64,000 bases of DNA from Periconia sp. R9002. Lineage: Eukaryota > Ascomycota > Dothideomycetes > Pleosporales > Periconiaceae. This document shows positions 44,511 to 55,962 of the stretch, piece after piece. The stretch lies in assembly GCA_023627715.1 (NCBI GenBank), contig JAMAHW010000080.1, positions 62,001 to 126,000 on the forward strand, written 5' to 3'. Position 1 is the first letter of the stretch. The number at the start of each line of letters is the position of its first letter. The translations under genes were made by a program, and so were the position numbers. The notes under the pieces are model-generated. The model did no database searches. It saw only the letters and a list, made by a program, of their open reading frames with translations, and had not been told where the DNA came from.

Positions 44511-44667
44511 GGGGAAAAGTTTCGACGTTCAGAGTCCGATGCTATGGTAGTCTCCTGAGAGATGGAAAGATCGAATTCGTTCGAGAGGTTCTGAGATGTG
44601 GAATGCTGTTGAAGTGACCGAGTTCGTTTGACTGAAGAACGAGAGAAGAAGCAGAACGACCCAGGTT

Positions 44668-44676
44668 CTTATACTC
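44668..44676 (-). promoter_or_regulatory. TATA box of the CaaX peptide gene
   Basis: The minus strand reads gagtataagaacc, followed by ttctgcttcttctctcgttc, a typical fungal initiator region. It lies about 240 bp upstream of the ATG. Confidence 0.55.
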
Positions 44677-46237
44677 GCGACAAACCACGCCCAGCTCCTG
44701 CAGCCGATACGACTCGACGCCGCAGCGTCACCCTTGCAGCACACTCAGACAAGGCAAAAAGCATTCACAACGAACAGCTTCGATACCTGATATCTCCCAG
44801 GGCCGCCATTGGTCCTAGACAAAGTCCAGCACCGCCTCTACCCCGTGGTTTACGTATGCACTCCCCCTTCACTAACCCCTATACAGCGCATTCCTGACCG
44901 CAACTGAGCCACATTCCATCACCTGAGGGTCTCTCCTGCAAGCACCATTGGTTCGAATGTGTGGCCCAGTTGGCCGATGCATCCAGGCGTATGCGGTGTC
45001 CGGGGGGTGTTGTAAGGCGCTAAGCGTCACTAAGCTTTCCTAGCGTTGGAAAATGCCTCACAAATCCAGGGTTTAAGCTTCGACAAGCTTTGCAGATTGG
45101 CTTGGCGCCCATAACGAACATGGGGTTTGCCCTGTTTATCATCGTGTGCTCGCGCCACTGTGGCAGCGGATCAGGGAGAAATGCGGCTTTTAATTCGGTT
45201 TGACCGACGAAGGAGTGCAGTTGTAGCGTCGACTATTGAGGCTGTGCAGGCGGGCTTGAACTGGATCCGTTGTGGAGCATACAGTGAAAAACCAATGCAG
45301 AATGACACATTGCTACCGCTTCTTACCAACCGAAAGACTTGCTTAGGGGTGGGTCAATTGTTTGTCAAGCAGCGTCCTCATCAGAAACTGGTATTACGGA
45401 ATCATCACCGCTGATGTCCATGTGCTTCATCACGCGGATCTTCCACACAGCAACTCAGAACGTAGCAACAACAACAGCAGGCCAAGTGAGGTACTAGGTA
45501 GGTGTGCTACACACCGCTTACATGGACATCAGGGAAATTCCCGCAAAGCCAGTGTCGACGTGGTTAAATTGTTGCATTTCGGACACCGTCTTCCTTGCTA
45601 CAATGTGCAACCCCGACCCTAAGCTGGGTGTCTGGGTCGGCCCTACTCGTGTTTCTAGAATTGCATCACAGGGCCTTTGAGAATGACATGCATTGGGTTG
45701 CAAAGGCGATGGAAAATTAACAACGAAGAAGGACCGTTTGTATACGCAGTTCGGAATTTAAGGACAGCGCGCGCCGGTTTCCAATAGTTGGTTCAACGAC
45801 TGCCTGTGAACTGTTATGGGAATATTGAGAGTACAAAGTCATACCGTGTTGTACCCGGGGCCAGGTTGTCTCTTTGTGCTTTCAAGATCCATTTAAACGG
45901 GCAATCAATACACACATTCTTCTCTTCCAAATTATCCGGACCTCACAGGACTCTTGCGAGATGAGTTGTGGTACTGCTGACAGTTCGCCTAGGGATAATG
46001 ACAGACCGACTGTTAGCCAATCACAGACAATCCCACACTTGGGACAATGCATGAAATCATAATCACAAAATCATCATCTTGGAAGACAAAACACTCAAGC
46101 AGTGGTTAGAGGGTTCACAATGTATCCATTTTTCTCAATTCTTTCTTTCGCGCTAATCGACAGATTCCCAAACCCATCCATCATCATCATACCCATTAAT
46201 TCACCTCATCACATCCAATCGTACTCGATTCCCGCGC
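44677..46237. other. Intergenic region, no gene recognised
   Basis: About 1.5 kb containing the distal promoter of the CaaX peptide gene and the 3' region of the GPI-type protein. Only short ORFs are present. Confidence 0.5.
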
Positions 46238-46843
46238 TTACAACATCATGACACCGAAGACACCGACGGCGACGGCAACGACGCCCTGGGCAACACCGGC
46301 AACGCCGGCAGCGTTGGGGCTCAAAGCAGGGGAGGAGGGCTTGCCAGGAGCAGGGGCAGTGCCGTTGCCGGTAGAGTTGCTAGGGGGAGCGGGGACAGCA
46401 GAGGGGACGTAGGAGGGAACGACGGTGGTGCCGGGGACGACGGCAGAGGAAGAAGGAACGGGAGCGGGAGTGTAGACCGGAGCGGAGGATGCGGGAGCGG
46501 ACGAGGCTGGGAGAGAAGAGGCGGTGACGGTGGAGTAGACTGAGTGACCCGGAGCAGAGGAGGCGGAGACCGACGAGTAGACGGGAGCAGCAGGGATGGG
46601 AGTGTAGGCCGGGGGAGCGACGGGAGTGTATCCAGCAGGGGCCGGGGCGGAGGTGGCAGCAGCAGGTCCGCTGTACAGAGGGCATCCGGGAACATCGGTC
46701 TTGGGGGGAGCACGACCACCTCTGTTGGAAATGTTGTGGTCAGCGGATGTGGTTTCGATGTGAAGTACAGTGGAGTTGGAGACTTACCCGCAGTCAAGGG
46801 CCACGGCGGCAGCGACGAAAGAGAGAATGGCAAAGGTCTTCAT
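46238..46843 (-). CDS. GPI-anchored-type Ala/Pro/Ser-rich cell-wall protein
   Basis: Predicted extracellular wall or membrane-anchored protein. Exons: 46843-46788 and 46721-46238 (66-bp intron), 179 aa. The signal peptide is MKTFAILSFVAAAVALD, followed by a short Cys-containing segment (CGGGRAPPKTDVPGCPLYSG). A long Pro/Ala/Ser/Thr/Val stretch carries repeated TP-x-P, SSAPV and VYSS units, which are O-glycosylation-prone. The C-terminus (SPNAAGVAGVAQGVVAVAVG and then VFGVMML) is hydrophobic after small residues, as in GPI attachment signals. Reverse and shifted frames over this GC-rich exon give long shadow ORFs; the frame used is fixed by the signal peptide and the splice. Function unknown. 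Confidence 0.83.
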
Positions 46844-47027
46844 TTTGGAAGGAGGTTTTGGTTGGTTGAGAAAGATGGATTAGATTGTTTTCAGATTGTT
46901 TTGAACGAGAGTATACGACGAAGATGCCGTGGAGTTGGTTATTAACAGAAGTTGGTATTAAGTACTAACGAGTGTGGGTAAGGGGAGAGAAAAAAAGAAG
47001 CAGACTCTGTGAGCAGAAGCGCGGGCA

Positions 47028-47042
47028 TCGTCTTTATAGCTT
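47028..47042 (-). promoter_or_regulatory. TATA box of the GPI-type protein gene
   Basis: The minus strand reads gaagctataaagacg, about 190 bp upstream of the ATG at 46843. Confidence 0.55.
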
Positions 47043-49098
47043 CTCTCCCCTTGGAATACGTTACATTGTCCATATTTGTGGGATTCAACCCGCGGCCCAT
47101 GCATATGCGCCGCTATACATTGACCCGGCGGCGCGCTCAGTCATTGAAACTAAAGGAAATCACCCATAAGAAACGCATCCCTAATTGTAGCCAGAAGCGT
47201 GATTCGCGCCTCGATCCGATCCACTCACACGCCCCCGTCTCTTGACGATTAAAACACACCCCATACTCCTCCACTAATCAAAAGCGGCAGCTTGCTGGCA
47301 GAGCAGGGATGAATTGTGGACTTGCTTGTTTTACTTCCCTACCCCCTACTAGAGTCGCCAGCGTTCCAGGCCGCGGCCCCCAAAATAGCACGGCCAACAT
47401 GTCATGAATACTCGATTTATTTGATGAGCAGCAGACTAGGAACAGGAAACCTACAAGTAACTATTCAAATTGGATATTTACGGTGACATGTGCAACATCG
47501 CAGTGCGACTTCAAATACTGATCATGGACACAGCCCGATCAAGCTCCTCCTTCACTCCCCCAGCATAGTCTTACCGGAAATTTAACGTCTCCCGTAAGCG
47601 CTCCAAGATGTCCCATACACATACATTTGAATACAACCAACAAACAAAATGCTCGAATCATTTCCGGTAAGCTTAACGTAGGTAACATGACAACGCAAAA
47701 TGACAATCCCCACAACGGGACGGAATCAGCCAACAAAACCTCAAGTGCTCGTTCGGCTTCAAAAACTCGAATACTACCCAATCCGGCTTAACGGAGTTTT
47801 GCAAATTCATGCCACTGACGTACGGTGTACTTTATTTTATTACGCACCTACCAGGGGAAGGAATGAGATTCCAATAAGAAAAAAAAATCCCTCGAGACAA
47901 GGCCAAGGACGGGACCTGCGTTCGTTCGTTTACCCCCTGGCTCCCAAATGGGGAAGGCCAAGTGCAGTAGTCATCAATTGATCCAGAGAAAAAAATGATA
48001 ATAATAATAAGCGAACCGGTAGAAAAGGAAAGAAGGCAAGAAATTCGTCGACGCTGGCGGCCTAGAAAAGTGTCATCAGTGACTCTTTCATTTTATCATT
48101 TGCTTGGTTCATTTTCTTAGGCCGGTCGGCAGCCCGCTCGCTCGCGTGTTTGCCTTGGCTTTCCTTCTCTCTTGCCTTATCCCGTTCGAGCTAGTTTGAC
48201 GCAAGATTTAAGGGGTAATGTAAACGAAAGACAAGGCGGTGTTTGTATGCGGGCAGGCAGGCAGGCGGGCCAATATTGGGCGGGGAGGGAGCTATGCAGG
48301 AACGAACGAGAAACGGCGCGGGAATTAGATGCGTCTTACGAGATGACATTGACGTGTTGTTCTGCGGGATAGATGTTTCTGCCTTGTAACTAGAGGTCAA
48401 CGCAGTTATGCACAACATATCGTGTTATCGAAGTCCGCAAAAACAATTGTTGGACATGATGGATGCCGATTGCCTTTTCGATGAAGAAGTCAAAAAGATG
48501 GGGATCGCTTGATGGCGCATCTTTAGTAAAGATTAGTAGGAGGCACTATATGGCTAGCCTAATTTGCGCAGGGGTACGCCCAGGACTTGGAAGCCGCTTG
48601 CTTTCTATTTCGAGGCAATACCTCGTTGTCGTGGGCCGGTGATGCCGTGCACACGTGTTTGTAGAAAGTGCATGTATCATAGTTACGTGAGGTGGGCTCC
48701 ATCTCTCAATGCTGCATGCAGTGTTATTTACTGAATACTATGGACGAATGTGCTCCGTCGTGACGGTAGCGGCTGATCTACAAGAAAACGACAGTATAAA
48801 GACAACAATAAGCTAATGGGTTGTTCTTGGAGATCGGAGTGAAGAGCCTGAACACCGAGCCCGCCCATCGTACAGCCCAAACGCTATCAAACGGAACAAA
48901 TCCAACCCAGGCGACCGTCTTATCTTACGTTCAATGAATACGTGCATTCTGTAACAAGCCAACGCAATGGGCGAATTTGGCGTCGAGGCCGGGTACTTAG
49001 CACCTCAACTTCGGGGAAACGAGGATGTTTCCGACTTGATTGCACACTGGTTAGTGTTGGCATACAGTCGCTCGATTTGAAAGAACGCCTTGAATGAA
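47043..49098. other. Long intergenic region, no gene recognised
   Basis: About 2 kb upstream of the GPI-type gene and downstream of coronin. Only short ORFs are present. Small simple repeats (gataataataataa near 47997 and ggcaggcaggcaggcgggc near 48254) are visible. The 3' untranslated region of coronin probably ends here. Confidence 0.5.
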
Positions 49099-51187
49099 TC
49101 AAGACCTCGCTTCTTCCAACTCAAGTTCCAGTTCACGAATACGTTCGTCTTTCTCACGATCGGAGCTCTGATTGAGCTTAGCCTTGAGTTGGCCAACCTC
49201 GCGCATGAGCAGTGCAATCTGGTCGGACTGGTCGGACATAACCTGAGATGTGAGTTAGCAATTGTCGTGTAAGCTCACTTGAGATTCCAAATCAGACTTA
49301 CCTGGTTTTGGCGCTCGAGAGTACCCTTGATATCAGTCAACACATCCTTCAAACCAGATGCAGCTCCCGATGCAGACGGGGCAGGTGCAGACGATGTCGC
49401 AGGTGCAGATGTAGCAGGCGCAGGTTCGGGAGCAGATGGCTGGGGTGAACTCTTTGCGGGCGCAGGCGCAGGTGCTGATACACTAATGGAAGGGGTCTCT
49501 GGAACACTGCGCGGTTTCTCCTCCTGTCGTGCAGCGGAGGCGGACGGACGCTCTACAGGTTTGGATACCTCTTCAAAGCTGCTAGTCTCATCATCTGATA
49601 CGTCACCGTCCTTGTCGGCGAACTTGGAAGCCTGAGAAGCGAGAGAGGCCTTGTTATCATTCATCGAGGGCGGTGGGCTGCGCACAACAGGTTCGGGGGC
49701 AGGCGCGGGGGTAGGTTTCGCGACGGGTTTGGGAGGCTCAGCGGCGGCTGGTGTGGAAATTACAGGCTTAGATTCTGATGGGACTTCCTTTGGACCTTCG
49801 CCTTCATAGACACTTTCCAGCGAGATCTTCGGAGGCAAAGCGGTCTTGCCACCAAACCATTCTGATGCAGATACACCAGGGGTCTTGCCAGTGGTAGGAG
49901 GGTAAATGTCACTCTGGAACATTTCTGCTCGACGAGGGACGATGAATGAAATGGGCTGGATGTAGCTGTCGTTAACTGTCTTGAAGCAACGCAAGACCTC
50001 ATTGTCGTGCAAGTTCACACCGCGCTTGGGCATGAAGGCAACACCGCGCTGCGGTTCGCCTGACTTGTATTCCGAGAGGTATTCAAACTTGTCGTTCTCA
50101 TACTCGAAGTAGCGGATGTTGCCGTCTCCTTTTCCAGCAAGGTACAAGCACTGAGTTCCGTCATCCCAGAAAGGCATGCAGACACCAGAAATCGAATCCA
50201 ACGTGGTGAAGCCTCCAATGGGGCCATTTCCTGGGTTGCGCGCATCCCAAAGAGCCAATTGACGATCACTCATCCGTGAGAAACCGGTGGTGGCAATGCG
50301 GTCGTGTTCGCCCAACCATACAGCTCGACTGTTCTTTGCACCTTCATGCCCGGGCACTTCGTAGGCAGGGGTTTCTTGTCGAACATCCCACACGCGGAGC
50401 TTCTTGTCGCGACTGGTTGTGACGAGCAGCGAGCCCTCTGCATTCCAGCAAAGTGACTGTACAATATCCTTATGCTTCAAGGCTAGCTTGGCCTGCCCAG
50501 CTTCCACATCCCATAGCTTCACAGAGTAGTCGCCGGACGAGGAGGCGAGGACATTTTCGGCGGCAGGGTTGAATAGGACGTGACCAACTTTTCTCAAATG
50601 TCCAGTCAGCTTGAGGGAGGGGGTGACGTCGACGGGCTCCTCGGCATCGCTGTATAGAGAGAAATTCTCAGGGACTTTCCATATCATGACCTTGCCATCA
50701 TCGGAGGCTGAGGCAATGAGGGAGTCGTTGAAAGGGCTCCTACAAGTGAATCAGCACTGAAGGTATTGAATTTGCAAATTCAAGGGCGCGCACCAGTCAG
50801 TGTCCAAAACGGCTGAAGTATGGCCGCGGAAGAGGGGAATCTGCTCGGGCACGCGACCCCTCTCATTGATGGGAATGACGGCGAAAGCGCCACCTCCAGC
50901 AGCTTCCCAATTGACCGCGATGTATTCCGGGTTGGCCTTGACCAGGTTGGTGTCCCAGGCGTTCTTTGAGATGCGCAAGTTATCGTAGCATTGTTCCTGC
51001 GGGCGAGTTTAGCTAATGATGGCATGCGGGTGGTCGCGTGTGCAGCGCAGCTCTGGGCATCGTCACACCTTTTTTGTGCTCTGTCCGTAGACGTGGCCTG
51101 GATGGGGACGTGTTAGCAGTAAGCAGCGGCTGGAGGGCGTGCACGAGACTCACGATACTTGGAGGCTCTCACAAAGCGGCCTGCCAT
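49099..51187 (-). CDS. CRN1: Coronin, WD40 actin-binding protein
   Basis: Predicted actin-filament binding protein that works with Arp2/3 and cofilin at cortical actin patches. Exons: 51187-51154, 51097-51069, 50996-50794, 50739-49302, 49242-49099, encoding 615 aa. The N-terminus MAGRFVRASKYRHVYGQSTK is the coronin signature and is split over two tiny exons (34 and 29 nt). WD repeats include DTDWSPFNDSLIASASDDG, NVLASSSGDYSVKLWDVEAG and LLVTTSRDKKLRVWDVRQE. The conserved IVPRRAEMFQSDIYPPT block closes the propeller. A long Pro/Ala/Ser linker, also rich in Glu, follows. The last exon encodes the C-terminal coiled coil (IALLMREVGQLKAKLNQ then ELELELEEARS) used for oligomerisation and Arp2/3 contact. 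Confidence 0.95.
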
Positions 51188-52218
51188 TGCGGATTGGGCG
51201 TGGAGATGGGAATAAGAATGCGGATGGGTGACAAAGGGTATCGCCCCTGAAGGATATGTTTGGATGGGACTACTGTTGTAAGAGAAGGACTGTGGGTATC
51301 GCGAGGGTGCAGGCGCGGCGGCGGCTGTGGTCGAGGTTTCTAGGAGCGTTTCAATGTGCATTGAGCTTGGCGCCACCATCCCTGCCCATCTCCATCAGAA
51401 TAGAACTTGGGCGGCCCGCTTGTTCAACCCGCCATGCCCCACTCCACGGTTTCTAGTTCTCTTTGATGCTCTGTGAATACACGCAAAAAGGGGTGACTTG
51501 TTGCATCTTCCATGATTGGTTTCGACATGACGTTTCCAACTTCTCATCTTGGCCCATTCATGTTCAACATCAACTATCAAGAAGACTGATCTACCTACGA
51601 CAAAACGAACACCCATAGACACCTTGATCTGGTGAATATCCGAGTATAAAATGGTCCACGCAAAAGTATTTCGACATGACTATTTTCACAATGAACGGAT
51701 TGGCGCTAGAGGTTGACTATCTCCACACAGTGCTGTCTAAGTAGGTTGTCAGTCTATATGGATTTACATAGTGAACTCTGTCTACCTTACTCAAGCTATT
51801 TATTAGTATTCCACATGTATGAATTTATCACCCAGCCGCATGCATCTGCATTTTCGACAGACAAAAACTAATTCTCCTACATGTACCAATTTCTACGGTA
51901 CATTCTCGAGATAGGTGATGGTCTGCATGAAAACACCTTGTAGATAGACCAATATGGACAGCCCGCAATGATCTGCGCTACAAGCAGGCCAATTGGCCTC
52001 GGTTGAAACACGACCTCGGCAGGGATGGACCGTATTCATCCACGTCCAACACGAGAGGAAGCGTGCGGAGAAGCTTACCAGAGCATCTCCTCAATCTCAC
52101 GCCTGTACAATCAACATTATCCTTCTTGTTAACCATCCTTCATCTCTTCAAACATCTCGCTTCTTTCTCCCTCCTCAACTAACAATTGGCTTCCATTGCC
52201 TCACAGAAGAGAGAGAGA
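51188..52218. other. Divergent intergenic region, coronin and Pex11-like genes
   Basis: About 1 kb between outward start codons. No gene, repeat or clear TATA box seen. Confidence 0.5.
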
Positions 52219-53219
52219 ATGGCAGACACCACAGTAGAACCCGGTGCACCAAATCCAAGCCCGGCACCTGTACCCTCAAAAGAAGATGTTTCGTCATCGT
52301 CGAACAGCGTGCCCTCGAAAAGTAAACCCGCAGCCCGGAATGCCTTGGTAGGGGTGAAGCAGCTCGATCGCTTGATCCTCAGACTAAACAAGTACGCCTC
52401 CTCACAGACAGACCACACCATTCTTAGTTGCTAATTCACCAACCCTCTAGACTCCTCTCCACTCCCGGCGGCCTTGCGTCTTCTCTTTCTACCCTCAACT
52501 ACGTCCTCTACATCCTAACCTACCTCTCACCGCGCCTCTCCAAACTCCCGCTCCCCCTCATCCGCTCCCTCTTCACCACTTCCGCAAAGCCAACAGCAGC
52601 AGTAGCCGTGCCTCCCGTAGCAGCTCTCGCAACGCTCCTCTCCCAAACCCGCACCACCCTCCGCCTCTTCGCCACGTTCCCGCTCTATGCCTGGCTACGC
52701 ACTCTCCTCGTCCAGGGCGGTCCTAAGCCGGGCGCGGATCCCGTCCTGCACCGTATCGCCCTCCTGCAGTCCTCGAGCTACTTCGTCTTCCAGGCCCTCG
52801 AGAATATATGCGTACTCGCCGACCACGGCGTAGTGTCGGAGCGCGTCATAGCGGCGATGAATTTCGGCGAGAAGAGCACGGCGCGCGTGTACAAGGTTGC
52901 GTATCGTGCGTGGCTAGGCGGCATTCTGTGCGATTTCTTGCGGCTGGCCCGCGAGGCGCAGGTCGAGAGTCGTAGGAGGGAAGCTAGGAGGAAGTTGCGC
53001 GCCGACGGCCACGAAACGGCCATCTACCAGGACGAGGAAGATGCCAAAGTGGATAAGAAATGGTGGTCCGACTTGATCATCGCGAGCGCGTGGTTACCCA
53101 TGGCGGCCCATTTCAGCAGCAACACTGGAATTCCCGGGTGGAATTTGGGCATCATGGGAGTTTGTGGATTGGTCGCGGGAGGGGAGAGAATTGCAGGATT
53201 ATGGGCGGCTACTGCCTAA
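52219..53219 (+). CDS. Pex11-family peroxisomal membrane protein
   Basis: Predicted peroxisome-membrane elongation or division protein. Exons: 52219-52391 and 52451-53219 (59-bp intron), 313 aa. The start is the first ATG of the frame (gagagaATGgc). After a Ser/Pro-rich N-terminus comes the family's amphipathic opening, VKQLDRLILRLNKLLSTPGG. ATLLSQTRTTLRLFATFPLY and YFVFQALENICVLADHGV follow, which are PEX11 landmarks. A charged loop (about 205-245, RRREARRKLRADGHET) and C-terminal hydrophobic segments (LIIASAWLPMAAHF, GIMGVCGLVAGGERIAGLW) complete it. It is probably a PEX11C-like paralogue rather than the main Pex11. A second peroxin gene lies 20 kb upstream. Confidence 0.85.
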
Positions 53220-53577
53220 ATCGTGTTTTTTAGGGATGGGGCATTAAGTCATGTTGATGAGGGGTAAAAAAATGGATTATCTTGCTTTTTTGTATTCCAA
53301 GGTGATGATGGGTAGGACGATTGATGGTTCCCCCCATCCTTACCCCACTCCAACTCAGGATAGTATTACCCAATGCACCTATAGTCAACTAATGAACATG
53401 GTAATGGAACCCCGTACCCATGAATATCCTGATCCAGACAACTCCCAATGTTCAACGAAGAACAAGCCATCCCGATCCTGCCAAACAAACCTGAACCAGC
53501 GCAATGCATGTGAAAATCGTGAGTCGTAACGCGCGCGCGAACTGCAGAGGGCCGACCTCGCTCTGGCCCACATGATT
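53220..53577. other. Convergent intergenic region
   Basis: 358 bp between the 3' ends of the Pex11-like and methyltransferase genes. Nothing recognised. Confidence 0.6.
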
Positions 53578-54856
53578 CTACTCGGGCTTTTGGCCAAACG
53601 TGACGTGGAAGTGGACGTAGGTATGATTATTGGGATCCTTGACCTCCTTTCTGGCCAGGGCAAGGATGATTTGCAGATTCTCAGGTCTTCCCCCTAGAAT
53701 TTGCGTGTAACCTCTCAACATGTAGGCTTCGAAACCGCCATCGGTGATCATGGCCAGCTCGAGCCTGCCCACCATTCGCAGTCTTTTAGATCGCGCCCAC
53801 GCCCCCATGGGCAGCTTAAAGATCACGTCCTCGACGTTGATGAAGCCTGCCGCTCGCATCTGCTCGGCCCAGTTTCGAGGCGCATCCAAGGGGGCGCCCA
53901 TCTTCTCTGCCATTTCAAAGTAGAGGCGGGATGCCTCTACATAGCCGCTGTTGGGCGGGATGGTTCCATCATCGGAATGCACCTCGGGGATGGTGGAGGC
54001 GAGTTCGATCCAGCCTCCTGGCTTGAGGTGAGCGTAGGCTTGAGAAATGAGGCGCGGCCAGTCGCGGACGGCGGTCATGAGATCACGGCCGTGCACAAAG
54101 TCGAAAGGGGCGCGATATTGCCATTCATCCTCGACGTCATCTATCTCGAAGATGCAATTGGGCGGCACAAAAGAGGGTTGGGTAGGCGCGATGTCCACCC
54201 CCAACACTTCAGCGATGGGGAACTGGTCGGCCATGTCTATGGCCCAAATCCCAGTCCCCGTGCCGAGGTCGAGAACGCGAGCATTACTATCGCTGAGGCG
54301 TTCATCTGGGATGGGAGCGATATAGAGCCTGTCGCCGAGAAGAAGTGTGTACTTGCGGTGCTGCAGATCGCTTTTTTCAAACTCGATTAACAATCTCGTT
54401 TTTTAACAACACGCCTCAAGTGCTATCTTGGATTGTTTAAGATGTTATGATTAGCACCATTACTTACTTGCGGTCCATTTCCTTCTCATCCATGGGCATG
54501 CCATACTCGTGCTTTCCGTAAGAAGGATAGATTCGGCCCTCTACCTCGACGCCACGCCTCACTTCGGACAAAATGGAGGATAGGAAGGAGGAGGTGTCGG
54601 ACTCATCATAGCTGGATATAAGTGCAGTGAGTATTTGAGGATCAATTTCAAAGTGGCAGTCTTACCCTTCGTCGCTAAAGGATGCGTCGTCAGGCTGGAC
54701 TTGAATGATATTGGAGCCATGATTGTCCTGATCGAATTCGGTCGAGGGACCGGCATCGACGCCAGAGTCGATGGGGTCAGGGTGTTCGGCTGGGATTTTG
54801 GCGGTTCCTTGGGAGGCGCTAGGGTGGCCGTTGTTGTGCTCGTCGGACCGGTCCAT
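53578..54856 (-). CDS. LaeA-like SAM-dependent methyltransferase
   Basis: Predicted class I methyltransferase of the large fungal LaeA/UMTA-like group, whose members act as regulators of secondary metabolism or as tailoring enzymes. Exons: 54856-54666, 54611-54468, 54394-53578, encoding 383 aa. The N-terminus is acidic and disordered. YPSYGKHEYGMPMDEKEMDR leads to SDLQHRKYTLLLGDRLYIAP, the typical substrate-side lead-in. SAM motif I is RVLDLGTGTGIWAID (about 151-165), followed by GVDIAPTQPSFVPPN, DFVHGRDL and LKPGGWIELAS. The second intron must end in GAG to keep KLLIEFEKSDLQH in frame; this is unusual and should be checked against RNA. It is divergent from the O-methyltransferase-like gene, about 1.1 kb away. 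Whether it is a regulator or an enzyme is undecided. Confidence 0.87.
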
Positions 54857-55214
54857 AGGCGCGAGCGAGTGGGGATGCTAAACGCACATGGATAGATGGA
54901 ATGAATTTGTACAGGGCTCAAAAAGTGGAGTGCAAATGGGAGTGTGAGGGGCGATGTGGGGTGGACGGCGCAAAGAGCAGAAGAGTTTGAATGATCAGGT
55001 TCGACGATGGGAAGCCAGTGAATTAGCTGTGGAACGTTGAATGTTTGGGGATTTGGGGAACCAGCACGTGGAGATGGGGAATATGAATATTCAATACGTG
55101 TGGGTAGGTATGAATGTAGATAAGTAGTCACACACATAGATGGATACATGTACACATGGTGATTCACACTTGGCCCAGGCTTAGGGACCGGAGGGGAGTG
55201 AGTGACAGGTGGTG

Positions 55215-55215
<1 letters not shown>

Positions 55216-55245
<30 letters not shown>
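55216..55245. repeat. GCT trinucleotide microsatellite, ten units
   Basis: Perfect (GCT)10, located between divergent genes, not in an assigned coding exon. Confidence 0.95.
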
Positions 55246-55658
55246 ATTATTGCACTGTGCCGCGCGGGACGGCACGGCACGGCCTGGCACGTAGTGTATG
55301 TATGTAGGTATGTACGTAAACGGTCTGTAGTCTTTTGTGCGAAGGCGGACGAAGAAAGGAACAAGCCAACACGAACGCGTCTGTCCTACCCACATGTTGG
55401 TAGTTAGTTGGGGTTGCATGGCGTAAATGCGTAAATGCCGCGCGCATCCTCCGATAGGTTAACCATCACCTCTCACCGACATTGGCACCTGTGCCCATCC
55501 ATGTATCTCCGCTCTTCTACCCTACATGTACATATTTCACCCGCATGAGCATTATTCCTGTTCTTGCCCTCGCCGTCCGCCCCTCCTCACATGCACCTTG
55601 GCTAACAAGCTGTGCCGCTCGACGACAGACTCAATCAAGTTGCAATGCCTCATGCGTT

Positions 55659-55690
55659 CACCATGGCACCATGGCACCACGGCACCACGG
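55659..55690. repeat. Four tandem 8-bp units
   Basis: Two caccatgg units are followed by two caccacgg units, 270 bp upstream of the O-methyltransferase-like start codon. Confidence 0.9.
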
Positions 55691-55962
55691 CGCGGCCACG
55701 ACGGGCGAACAAACCCAAGCCGGCATTTCGACAGCCAATGGCCCATGGATTGATGGAATGATAGGACCAGTGAATCATGTTAGGTAGTAGACTTTCGTCT
55801 ACAATGGGCCCTGCCTAATTTGAAAACCTACATACCTACCTGTAACTTCCCCTCCCTCCCTTTACTTGATCGCCCTACCATTCCTCTTGTTCCCATCCGA
55901 GCCCCTCTTTCATCATCCTTAGCCAGGCACTGTACATAGTGAGCTCAGCCTGTATTCACATC

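Larger units (their letters stand above)
54857..55962. promoter_or_regulatory. Divergent promoter region with tandem short repeats
   Basis: 1.1 kb between outward start codons of the two methyltransferase genes. It holds a perfect GCT trinucleotide run (55216-55245) and four copies of an 8-mer (55659-55690). Long ORFs across it are low-complexity. No TATA box was identified. Confidence 0.55.

Noticed and set aside
46321..46833. 170-codon minus-strand ORF rich in Pro and Leu
   Set aside because: It is a shifted frame of the GPI-type wall protein. The signal peptide and splice fix the other frame.
52186..52218. Upstream extension of the Pex11-like protein
   Set aside because: The longer frame begins with TTG. 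The first ATG at 52219 has a good context.
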